A stretch of DNA of 62,759 nucleotides from an uncultured Myxococcales bacterium (GTDB lineage: Bacteria; Myxococcota_A; Polyangia; Polyangiales; Polyangiaceae). Under the pieces are notes generated by a model. That model was not told the DNA's origin. It saw nothing but the letters and a program-made list of their open reading frames with translations, and searched no databases. Every line of letters starts with the position of its first letter. The stretch's first letter is position 1. The stretch is from NCBI GenBank assembly GCA_937902985.1, contig CALFNG010000456.1, positions 1-62,759 of the forward strand, in the 5' to 3' direction. A program made the translations under genes and the position numbers. Shown piece after piece: positions 56,085-62,759 of this stretch.

Positions 56085-56150
56085 GGTCCGGACGTCATGA
56101 TACCCGAAGGGCCGGAAAGTGCCCTCTCAAGGGGGTCTCCCGCCTCTAGC

Positions 56151-56876
56151 TTAGCTACGCCAGCGGGTCCTCGGCTCGCTCTGGACCGCGCCTTGACTCG
56201 CCGCCACGACGCGGTGCGCCGCGACGGCGACCACCGCACGGCCGACAGAAGCGGCCCCGGCGTCGAGGAGGGCGCGGGCGCATGCGTCGAGCGTCGCCCC
56301 GGTGGTCGCCACGTCGTCTACGAGGAGGACCGCACGGCCGCGCACGACGGACGCGTCGCGTGCGCGGAAGGCCCCCGCGACGTTGGTGGCCCGGGCCGCC
56401 CGATCGAGCGTGGTTTGCCGGGGCGTCTCCCGCGTTCGCACCAGACCGCGCGGCTCGAAGCGGCCGTCGAGACGGCCCACGACGCGCGCAGCCAGGAGCG
56501 CCGATTGGTTGAAGCCGCGCTCTGCCAGTCGGACCGGGTGCAGAGGGACGGGCACGACGAGGGCGCCGCGCCACGCCGCGGCTCGCGGCTCGACCGACCG
56601 CCACAGCAGGTCGCCGAGGGGGCGCGCCAGGTCGGGGCGCGACGCGTATTTCATCCGCACGATGGCCGCCGCGACGGCGCCCGCATAAACGAGGGCCGCT
56701 GCGGCGCCCGCGGGCGCGGCTTCGGTCGTCGACGCGCACGCGGGACAGAACGCCGCGAGGAGCTTTACCCGCGCGTCGCACGCCGCGCAGCGGGCGGGGG
56801 CGAGCGCGTGGAGGACGAGCTCGATAGCCAGCGAAGTGCTCGACGCGAAGTGCCCCATCTTCTTCCTGTCGGCCAT
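56151..56876 (-). CDS. comF: ComF family phosphoribosyltransferase-like protein
   Basis: The 241-residue cytoplasmic protein has an N-terminal zinc-ribbon (ARCAACDARVKLLAAFCPAC) and a PRTase domain: VYAGAVAAAIVRMKYASRPD, LVVPVPLHPVRLAERGFNQS, RETPRQTTLDRAARATNVAGAF, and the PRPP-binding loop AVLLVDDVATTGATLDACA. ComF proteins take part in DNA uptake or recombination during transformation (comFA partner not seen here). The length is typical. The ATG at 56876 is used; an MDR dehydrogenase fragment begins only some 30 bases beyond it on the other strand. Confidence 0.9.
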   Translation of the reverse strand: MADRKKMGHFASSTSLAIELVLHALAPARCAACDARVKLLAAFCPACASTTEAAPAGAAAALVYAGAVAAAIVRMKYASRPDLARPLGDLLWRSVEPRAAAWRGALVVPVPLHPVRLAERGFNQSALLAARVVGRLDGRFEPRGLVRTRETPRQTTLDRAARATNVAGAFRARDASVVRGRAVLLVDDVATTGATLDACARALLDAGAASVGRAVVAVAAHRVVAASQGAVQSEPRTRWRS

Positions 56877-56909
56877 GGGGCCGGGCGTGTTGCGCGCGAA
56901 GGGCGGAGG

Positions 56910-57119
56910 AACGCCAACCAGTCGCGGATCTTCGGAGCCGACACCCGCAAGCTCGACCCCGTCGATTCCGCGAAGATCCTGGCGGCTCTCGTGCCCGGCT
57001 TCGAAGCCGGCGGCTTGCGGCCCCCGGCGATCGCGCGCACGTCTTCGCTCGCCGACGGGGTCGCGGCCTACGAGGCCGTCGCCACGGGGACGCGCGGCCG
57101 CGTCGTCATCGCGCCGTGA
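56910..57119 (+). pseudogene. C-terminal remnant of an alcohol dehydrogenase/quinone oxidoreductase
   Basis: The plus-strand frame SRIFGADTRKLDPVDSAKIL then VPGFEAGGLRPPAIARTSSL and ADGVAAYEAVATGTRGRVVI matches the C-terminal 60 residues of MDR-family dehydrogenases, whose conserved ending is ...ADAVxAYEAVAxGxxGRVVL. The first 250 residues are missing; the fragment starts where comF begins on the opposite strand. The frame further upstream is antisense to comF and to the membrane protein gene and is not coding. It converges with the leucine-rich repeat gene (4-base gap). Confidence 0.6.
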
Positions 57120-57123
57120 CGTT

Positions 57124-59568
57124 CTACGACGCGGAGCCGCCCTTCGGCGGAGCGACGAAGAACCGCATGCCCGGCGCGCGGGCGATGGGCCCCGAAGCCG
57201 ATTCTTCGAACGCGCCTCGCCCCCGAAAGCGCGCGAGCAGCGCTCGGGCCGTCTCGTCGCCCACGCTCGTCGCCCGGCTTCCCCTCGGCGGCATGAGCGA
57301 CACGGCGAGCTTCACCGCGTCTCCCGCGTTCGTCGAGAGCAGCACCGTCATCTCCGCCTCGGGTGCGGACACGATGCAGGCCACGTCGTCCGGCTCCCTG
57401 GTCGGGCGGATCGACCACCCGGCCGGCAACGGCGAAGGCAGGTGGTTGCGAACGTCGGCGCTCGCCCACGCGCTGGCGTCGTCGTTCGCCTCGACGCGGA
57501 TGAGCGGGTTCTTGGTGCGCCACGCTCCCCACGTGTCGGGGCTGGCGGCGTGCGCGAGCGCCATGAAGCAGCGCGCGTGCTTGACGTCGCCCACGATCAT
57601 GTCGTCGTTCTCGATGAACGGGTCCGACGCGCGGAAGCGCCGCAAGATTCTGGCGGCCTGTTTGTCGGTCATGTCCGAGCCGTCGCGTCTCCAGAGCTGG
57701 ATCATCAGCAGGTGCTGATCGTCTTTGCTCCACAGCATCACCAGGACCATCGTGTCGTGCTCGGCCTCGAGCCAGTAGACGCCGAGGTCTCCGTGGTCGC
57801 GCTCCGGCAGCGACCAACCCTCGGGTGGCCGCTTCGGAAGATGGCCGCGCACGTCGACCACCACCGCGGCCCCCGGGCGATTCACGGCCGCCCCCGCTGA
57901 CGGGAATCGCTTTGCCTCGGCGGGGGGTGGCGCGCGCAGCTGCTCGAGCGACGTGGGCCCTGTGAGCGCGTCGCAATCTTCGCAGTCGACCCGTTCGAGG
58001 GCGGGGCACCTGGCGAGAGGGCGGATGCTCCGCAGCGCGGTGCATCGCGCCAGGGTGACGAGACGCAGCTTCGGCAGCCCTGCCAGCGCTTCGACGCTCT
58101 CGAACGGACTGTCTGTCAGGACGACGTTCTCGAGCGCCGCCAGACTGGCCAGGGGCGACAGATCGCGCGCCGCGGTGTCGATGACCGCGAGGACCCTCAG
58201 AGCCGTGAGCGCGCCGAGGGGCGAGAGATCGGCCACTTGAGGGAGCTCCTCGAGTTGAAGGGTTTCGAGGCGCGTGAGCTTGGCGAGCGGAGCCAGATCC
58301 GCGAGCCCGGGCCCCTCGGAGAAGCCCACCTCGAGCGTGCGGAGCGACAGCCCCACTTCGACGCCCGCGAAGCTCGTGAGCGCGGTGAACTTCACGTTCA
58401 GCGCTTCGAGGCGAGGCAGATCGCGGAGCGGAGGCCACGAGCGGATGGCCGTGGCCTCGAGGTCGAGGACGCGAAGCTTGGGGAGCTTCAGCGATGAGAC
58501 GTCGCGCACCGGGCAATGACTGAGGTCGAGCTCCTCGAGGTCGGCGAGCCGCGCCAGCGCGCTCACGTCGGTGAGCGGTTCGCAGCTTCCCAGCGTCAGG
58601 GACACGAGCGAAGGGAGCGCCCGGACGAAGTCGGTGGATTCGAGCTTCATGTCGTACAGGCTGAGGCGGCGTAGCCCCGCGAGCTTCCAGATCGGCTCGA
58701 GGTCGGGGGCCCCGTGCCGTGCGGAGATGGCAAGGTCGGTCAGCGCCGGCAGCCCTTCGAGCGCCGACAGATCGTCGCAGCCGCTGATCCGGAGCTCTTC
58801 GAGCCCGGTCAAAGCGCGAAGCGGCGAGAGGTCGAGCCCCTCTTCGGCGTCGAGGCACAGGCGGCGAAGGCCCGGCATGCGCGCGAGAGGCCAGAGATCG
58901 CGCAGCGTGGGAGCGGAGAGCTCGAGGTCTCGAAGCTCGGTCAGACGGGTCAGGGGGGACAGATCGACCAGCAGCGGGGCGCTCGGAATGTTCAGCTTGC
59001 GCAACGCCGGCAACGCGCAGAGCGGCGTCAGGTCTCTCAGCGTCTTCGCCGAGTCGACGTAGGCGTCGGCGTACGCCAGGCGCTGGTCGTCGGTGAGCGA
59101 GTCGACCTTCGCCCGCAAGCGAAGGTCGTCGGGCGTGAGCCCGGTGGCCGGCGGGGCGGGCATCGTCATCGCGCCGGCCAGCCACGCGCGAAAGCGCTGG
59201 CCCTGCGTCGAAGCGAATCGCTCCGGATTCACCGCGCGGCCGAACTCGCTCAGGATCTCGACGACGCGCGCCCGCCCCACGCGTCGTTCGAATCGCTCGG
59301 CCGTGCGGAGTTGACTCTCCGCGATCGCTACTTCGACGATGAGGCGCAGCACGTCCGGCTTCAGGAGCGCCGACGGCGCCTCGCGAAGGAGCTCGGCCCA
59401 GGTGTCGTAAGAGTCTTCGTAGAAGTGATCGGGCAGCGCGCCAGAGGGTTTGTGCCCCGCCTCGAGCCCGAGAACGTGGTCGATGTAGATCCAACCGAGC
59501 CAGTCGAGGAGATGCCTCGCGCCGCGAACGAGTCGGGTCCGATTGATGGGTTCCTTCGGAAGACGCAT
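57124..59568 (-). CDS. Leucine-rich repeat protein with duplicated C-terminal domain
   Basis: The 814-residue protein has no signal peptide. Residues of about 1-125 form a helical domain (RHLLDWLGWIYIDHVLGLEA, VVEILSEFGRAVNPERFAST). Residues of about 150-555 hold some 17 leucine-rich repeats of 20-24 residues (LSPLTRLTELRDLELSAPTL, LADLAPLAKLTRLETLQLEE) of the bacterial LxxLxxLxxLxxL type. Residues of about 569-675 and 702-814 are two copies of a domain beginning DVRxHLPxxxPxGWS and ending in an ARxLxxRFR helix and FMAL/FFVA strand. The repeats suggest protein binding; partner unknown. The ATG at 59568 is well placed. It lies on the same strand as the GNAT and priA genes. Confidence 0.82.
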   Translation of the reverse strand: MRLPKEPINRTRLVRGARHLLDWLGWIYIDHVLGLEAGHKPSGALPDHFYEDSYDTWAELLREAPSALLKPDVLRLIVEVAIAESQLRTAERFERRVGRARVVEILSEFGRAVNPERFASTQGQRFRAWLAGAMTMPAPPATGLTPDDLRLRAKVDSLTDDQRLAYADAYVDSAKTLRDLTPLCALPALRKLNIPSAPLLVDLSPLTRLTELRDLELSAPTLRDLWPLARMPGLRRLCLDAEEGLDLSPLRALTGLEELRISGCDDLSALEGLPALTDLAISARHGAPDLEPIWKLAGLRRLSLYDMKLESTDFVRALPSLVSLTLGSCEPLTDVSALARLADLEELDLSHCPVRDVSSLKLPKLRVLDLEATAIRSWPPLRDLPRLEALNVKFTALTSFAGVEVGLSLRTLEVGFSEGPGLADLAPLAKLTRLETLQLEELPQVADLSPLGALTALRVLAVIDTAARDLSPLASLAALENVVLTDSPFESVEALAGLPKLRLVTLARCTALRSIRPLARCPALERVDCEDCDALTGPTSLEQLRAPPPAEAKRFPSAGAAVNRPGAAVVVDVRGHLPKRPPEGWSLPERDHGDLGVYWLEAEHDTMVLVMLWSKDDQHLLMIQLWRRDGSDMTDKQAARILRRFRASDPFIENDDMIVGDVKHARCFMALAHAASPDTWGAWRTKNPLIRVEANDDASAWASADVRNHLPSPLPAGWSIRPTREPDDVACIVSAPEAEMTVLLSTNAGDAVKLAVSLMPPRGSRATSVGDETARALLARFRGRGAFEESASGPIARAPGMRFFVAPPKGGSAS

Positions 59569-59640
59569 CGCCCTTCTCGCCGCCGTCGACAGGCGCGTAC
59601 TCTACCAGCCACGGCCGCGGCCGCGCGGCAAGGGACGGCG

Positions 59641-60276
59641 TCACCCCAGGTCGCGACGCGCCCACTCCTCGGCCGTGACCGCGAAGATCAGGTGATCTTC
59701 CCAGGCGCCGGCGATGCACAAGTAACGATGGGCGAGCCCCTCGCGACGGTAGCCGACCTTGTCGAGCACGCGCTGACTGGCGACGTTGCGGGGCATCACC
59801 GCCGCTTGCACGCGGTGGAGGCCTACGGACGTCAACGCGAACGCCGTCGTCGCGCGCACGGCCTCGGTCATCAAGCCTTCGCCCTGGCGCTCCGCGTCGA
59901 TCCAGTAGCCCAGGTACGCGTTCTGGAACGCGCCGCGGAGGACTCCGCCGAGCGCGAGCCGCCCGAGGATGGTTCTATCGTCGTCGCGGCGGGTGATGAG
60001 CAGCACGAACGCCTGCCCGTGCTTCCACTCCTTGCGATGGCGCAGGACCGCACGCGACACCGACGTGAGCGAGGTCACGTCTTCGCCGGGCACCGGGGCG
60101 ACGCTCCAGGGCTGCAAGTGCGCGGCGTTGTGGCGGAGCGCGCGCCGCATCTCGGGCACGTCGGAGGTGCGCGGCGGGCGCAGAGCCAGCCGCTCGGTGA
60201 CGATGCGCGTCGAGAGCGACGGCTCGCCGACCAGGCTCGCCGCGCCGGGTGCGTTCGGTACCGGCGGTCCCCTCAT
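59641..60276 (-). CDS. GNAT N-acetyltransferase, RimJ/RimL type
   Basis: The 211-residue cytoplasmic acetyltransferase uses acetyl-CoA to modify an amino group, often of a ribosomal protein or an N-terminus. Motifs: STRIVTERLALRPPRTSDVP at the start, YLGYWIDAERQGEGLMTEAV (motif A, acetyl-CoA binding loop QGEGLM), and LHRVQAAVMPRNVASQRVLD with KVGYRREG in motif B. The sequence best fits the RimJ group. The GTG/ATG at 60276 starts 14 bases after the priA stop, and the two may be co-transcribed. The first 20 residues are low complexity, so a start near TRIVTERL is possible. Confidence 0.88.
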   Translation of the reverse strand: MRGPPVPNAPGAASLVGEPSLSTRIVTERLALRPPRTSDVPEMRRALRHNAAHLQPWSVAPVPGEDVTSLTSVSRAVLRHRKEWKHGQAFVLLITRRDDDRTILGRLALGGVLRGAFQNAYLGYWIDAERQGEGLMTEAVRATTAFALTSVGLHRVQAAVMPRNVASQRVLDKVGYRREGLAHRYLCIAGAWEDHLIFAVTAEEWARRDLG

Positions 60277-60289
60277 CGGCCCCGAGGAC

Positions 60290-62536
60290 TCATAGCAGCT
60301 GCACCGGATCCACGTCGATCGAGGAGCGAACGCCGCGCGGCAGGGTCGCCCGCGCCTCGTCGACCGCGGCGAGCACGCCCCGCAGCGCTGGCCGCGCCGA
60401 GGCTCGGAGCATCACGCGAAAGCGGAAGCGATTGCGGACGCGCGCGATCGGCGCGGGCGCCGGCCCCTGCACGACCACGTCGCCCGCGCGCGAGGCGTCG
60501 CAGCGGCGGGCGACCTCGGCGAGCTGCATGCACGCGTCGCGGGCTTCGGCCTCGTCGACCGCGTCGACCCGGACGAGCGCGGCGCGCGAGAGCGGCGGGA
60601 AACCGAGCTCGCGGCGGTCGCCGAGCTCGCGTTCGAGGAAGGCATCGACGTCGTGCCGAGCGGCGAGCGCGACGGCCGGATGCTCGGGGTCCCAGGTCTG
60701 GACCAGCACGCGCCCGGGTACGTCGCCGCGCCCCGCGCGCCCCGCCACCTGGACCAGGAGCTGGAACGCACGCTCGCTGGCGCGAAAATCGGGGATGCTG
60801 AGGGCCGCGTCCGCGTTGATCACGCCGACCAGGGTCACGTTCGGCAGGTCGTGGCCCTTGGTGACCATCTGGGTTCCGACGAGGATGTCGACCTCGCGCT
60901 TCCGGACGCGCTCGAGGATGGCCTCGACCTTGCGCCCGCTGGCGACGTCGCGGTCCAGCCGCGCCACGCGGGCCTCCGGGAAGGCGGCGCTCAGCGTCTC
61001 TTCGAGCTTCTCGGTGCCGACGCCCTCGAGCTCGAGGGCATCGGACTGGCACTTGGAGCAGCGTGCCCCCAGCGGCGCTTCGAAGTCGCAGAAGTGGCAC
61101 CGCACGACCGCGCCCGCGCGCTTGTGGAACGTGAGCGCGACCGCGCATGAGTCGCACGTCGCGAGGTGCCCGCACGCCTGGCAGCGGACGCCGGGCGCGA
61201 AGCCGCGTCGATTGAGGAACAAGATGACCTGCTCGCGCGCCTTCAGCGCGTCTTCGATCGCACGGAAGAGCGGCATGCTGATGCGCCGATCGCCCGTCGG
61301 TCCCACGCCCGTCCGGCGCAGGTCAATGAGGTCGACGCGCGGCATGGGCCGCGAGCGCGCGCGGTCGGGGAGGCGGAGCTTGATCGCGCGGCCCGTCCGC
61401 GTGAGGTGCTCGCTCTCGAGCGAGGGGGTCGCGCTGCCCAGCACGCAGACCCCTCCGGCGCGGTGCGCGCGCCAGATGGCCATGTCGCGCGCGTGGTAGC
61501 GCACCCCCTCTTCTTGTTTGAAGCTCGGGTCGTGCTCTTCGTCGACGATGACGAGGCCGAGCTTGTGGACGGGGGCGAAGAGTGCGCTGCGGGCGCCGAC
61601 GGCCACGTCGACCTCGCCCTCGCGGAGCCGGCGCCACATCGTCAGCCGCTCGCGAGGCGTCAACCCCGAGTGGAGGACGCCGACCTCGTCTCCGAAGCGC
61701 GCACGGAACCGCGCGACGAGCTGCGGCGTGAGGGCGATTTCCGGGACGAGCACGATCGACCCGACGCCTCGCTCGCGCGCCGCGGCGATCGTGCGGAGGT
61801 AGACCTCGGTCTTGCCGCTGCCGGTCACGCCGTGCACGAGGAACGTCGCGGCGCGCCCTTCGCGGAGCGCGCCCGCGATCGCCTCGATGGCCGCCGACTG
61901 CGCCGCGGTCGCATCGTGAGGCGCGTCGCGGACCGCGGGCTCCGAGAAGAACGCCTCCTCGAGCGCGGCGCGCTCCTCGATCGCGACGAGGCCGAGCGCA
62001 GCCAGCTTCTTCACCGCGGGCCGCGCGTTGCCCCAGCGCCCTTCGACCTTCGCGAGGGGCTCGGCCCCGACGGCGCGCACGTGCGCCAGGATCGCCGCCT
62101 GCTGCCCTCGCAGGGAGCCTGCCTCTTCCACGACCGGCGTCGCGCTCACCCACTGCACGTTTCGTACGCCCACGCCGCGCGCGCGGTCGAACAGGCCGGG
62201 CTCCGCGAGCTCGCGCGACGTCTCGCGCTCGATGGGCGGCAGCGCCAGGCGCATCACCTCGCCGATCGGCGCGAAGTAGTACGCGGCGAGATCCCGCAGG
62301 AACGCGAGCGAGTCTGCGGGCACGGCCGGCGTCTCTTCGAGGACGCTCGCGAGCGGCTTGGCTCCCCTGGGCGGCTCGCCGTCGCGCACGCCCAGGATCA
62401 CACCGACGAGTCGCCGCCCTCTGAAGGGGCACACGGCCCGCGCGCCCGCCACCGCCCGGAGCGCCAGGCCCTCGGGCACCGAGTACGTGAACGCGTGCGC
62501 GATCGGGACCGGCAGCGCTACTTCGCAGAGGAGCAT
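60290..62536 (-). CDS. priA: Primosomal replication restart helicase
   Basis: The 748-residue superfamily 2 helicase reloads the replisome at stalled forks. Order: N-terminal 3'-binding domain (MLLCEVALPVPIAHAFTYSV), winged helix, then Walker A FLVHGVTGSGKTEVYLRTI, DEEH box LVIVDEEHDPSFKQEEGVRY, GSATPSLES, zinc-binding region CQACGHLATCDSC with CHFC and CSKC between the helicase lobes, TQMVTKGHDLPNV, and QVAGRAGRG. The C-terminal domain includes DVDAFLERELGDRRELGFPP. All eight zinc cysteines are present. The ATG at 62536 is one base beyond the stop of the upstream gene. Length is typical. Confidence 0.95.
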   Translation of the reverse strand: MLLCEVALPVPIAHAFTYSVPEGLALRAVAGARAVCPFRGRRLVGVILGVRDGEPPRGAKPLASVLEETPAVPADSLAFLRDLAAYYFAPIGEVMRLALPPIERETSRELAEPGLFDRARGVGVRNVQWVSATPVVEEAGSLRGQQAAILAHVRAVGAEPLAKVEGRWGNARPAVKKLAALGLVAIEERAALEEAFFSEPAVRDAPHDATAAQSAAIEAIAGALREGRAATFLVHGVTGSGKTEVYLRTIAAARERGVGSIVLVPEIALTPQLVARFRARFGDEVGVLHSGLTPRERLTMWRRLREGEVDVAVGARSALFAPVHKLGLVIVDEEHDPSFKQEEGVRYHARDMAIWRAHRAGGVCVLGSATPSLESEHLTRTGRAIKLRLPDRARSRPMPRVDLIDLRRTGVGPTGDRRISMPLFRAIEDALKAREQVILFLNRRGFAPGVRCQACGHLATCDSCAVALTFHKRAGAVVRCHFCDFEAPLGARCSKCQSDALELEGVGTEKLEETLSAAFPEARVARLDRDVASGRKVEAILERVRKREVDILVGTQMVTKGHDLPNVTLVGVINADAALSIPDFRASERAFQLLVQVAGRAGRGDVPGRVLVQTWDPEHPAVALAARHDVDAFLERELGDRRELGFPPLSRAALVRVDAVDEAEARDACMQLAEVARRCDASRAGDVVVQGPAPAPIARVRNRFRFRVMLRASARPALRGVLAAVDEARATLPRGVRSSIDVDPVQLL

Positions 62537-62537
62537 G

Positions 62538-62759
62538 TCAGGGCCGCAACGCGCCGCTGAGCACGACGGCCAGGATGGCCGCCGCCAGCACGACGAGCGC
62601 CACGACCGCCGTCGCGATCGCCCTCTTCGGGGCAACGGCCAGCGCGGCGCGCTTGCGCCCGGAGGGAGCGCCGGGGCTCGTGAGCGCGACGCCGGCCGCG
62701 GGCCCCACCGCCGGGGGCGCCGGCTGCGCTCCCGGCGCGATCGCCTGGGCCACGAGGGG
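62538..62759 (-). CDS. C-terminal part of a protein with tail membrane anchor (cut by window edge)
   Basis: The visible frame runs to the window end without a stop upstream, so it is the 3' part of a longer gene or a short gene starting at GTG 62753. It encodes a Pro/Ala-rich stretch (PAPPAVGPAAGVALTSPGAP), a basic patch and a terminal hydrophobic helix (AIATAVVALVVLAAAILAVVL) ending SGALRP. A C-terminal anchor behind a Pro-rich linker is common in myxobacterial protein kinases and sensors, but the identity cannot be told from this piece. Its stop is one base from the priA start, so they are probably coexpressed. Confidence 0.55.
   Translation of the reverse strand, partial: PLVAQAIAPGAQPAPPAVGPAAGVALTSPGAPSGRKRAALAVAPKRAIATAVVALVVLAAAILAVVLSGALRP

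Noticed and set aside
54645-56909. Long plus-strand frame leading into the MDR fragment
   Set aside because: Antisense to the membrane protein and comF genes and of typical shadow composition. Only the final part after 56910 has homology in character.

Overview
The window is a high-GC chromosomal segment of a delta-proteobacterial type genome, most likely Myxococcota of the class Polyangia (Labilithrix/Sorangium-like). This rests on about seventeen secreted lipoproteins with Gly/Ser/Ala/Asp-rich linkers behind the lipobox, tandem bactofilins, a large Ser/Thr kinase fused to AAA-ATPase and TPR regions, YXWGXW and ZU5-like lipoproteins, and dense, strand-mixed coding. No rRNA, tRNA or CRISPR array was recognised.

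Region by region. 1-5943: a Cys-rich lipoprotein, a one-heme cytochrome c lipoprotein, a YciI protein, then a frameshift-damaged stretch (1919-4774) and an intact metzincin-type metalloprotease. 6063-10066 (minus strand): an apparent operon of ECF-type sigma factor, zinc-finger anti-sigma-like protein, membrane-anchored caspase-like protease with an embedded EF-hand, and a ZU5-like lipoprotein; this is the best candidate for an uncharacterised system. 10235-20014: hisIE, an esterase lipoprotein, DUF1415, an osmoprotectant-type ABC transporter whose binding protein and permease are fused, two myxobacterial hypothetical genes and a RhaD-like aldolase/dehydrogenase. 20106-28840: an envelope-protein block with a thioredoxin-like lipoprotein, Cys-rich lipoproteins including a striking tandem paralogous pair (22384-25210), an Mrp-type ATPase and a copper monooxygenase-like lipoprotein.

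29290-40979: MoxR ATPase, transglutaminase-like protein, UDP-sugar pyrophosphorylase with flavin reductase, sodium:solute symporter with its DUF3311 partner, three bactofilins, pyrE, the PEP synthase regulator ppsR and an NlpC/P60-like lipoprotein. 41041-49262: a vWA-like lipoprotein, an ADP/ATP-carrier-like membrane protein with a HEAT-like tail, and a 1286-residue kinase whose start overlaps the transporter's stop. 49402-62759: a debris zone (IS21 transposase, oxidoreductase and AraC fragments), glyQ, small paralogous lipoproteins, a TPR protein, a membrane hypothetical protein, comF, a leucine-rich-repeat protein, a GNAT acetyltransferase, priA, and the end of a gene running off the window.

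Functional links visible in the sequence are mainly start/stop overlaps (ATGA/GTGA): sigma/anti-sigma/caspase, ABC ATPase/permease, UDP-sugar pyrophosphorylase/flavin reductase, DUF3311/symporter, bactofilins 2/3, transporter/kinase. Decayed fragments recur at 25842-26096, 29173-29289, 49909-50630 and 56910-57119. All identifications come from reading motifs; no database search was run.
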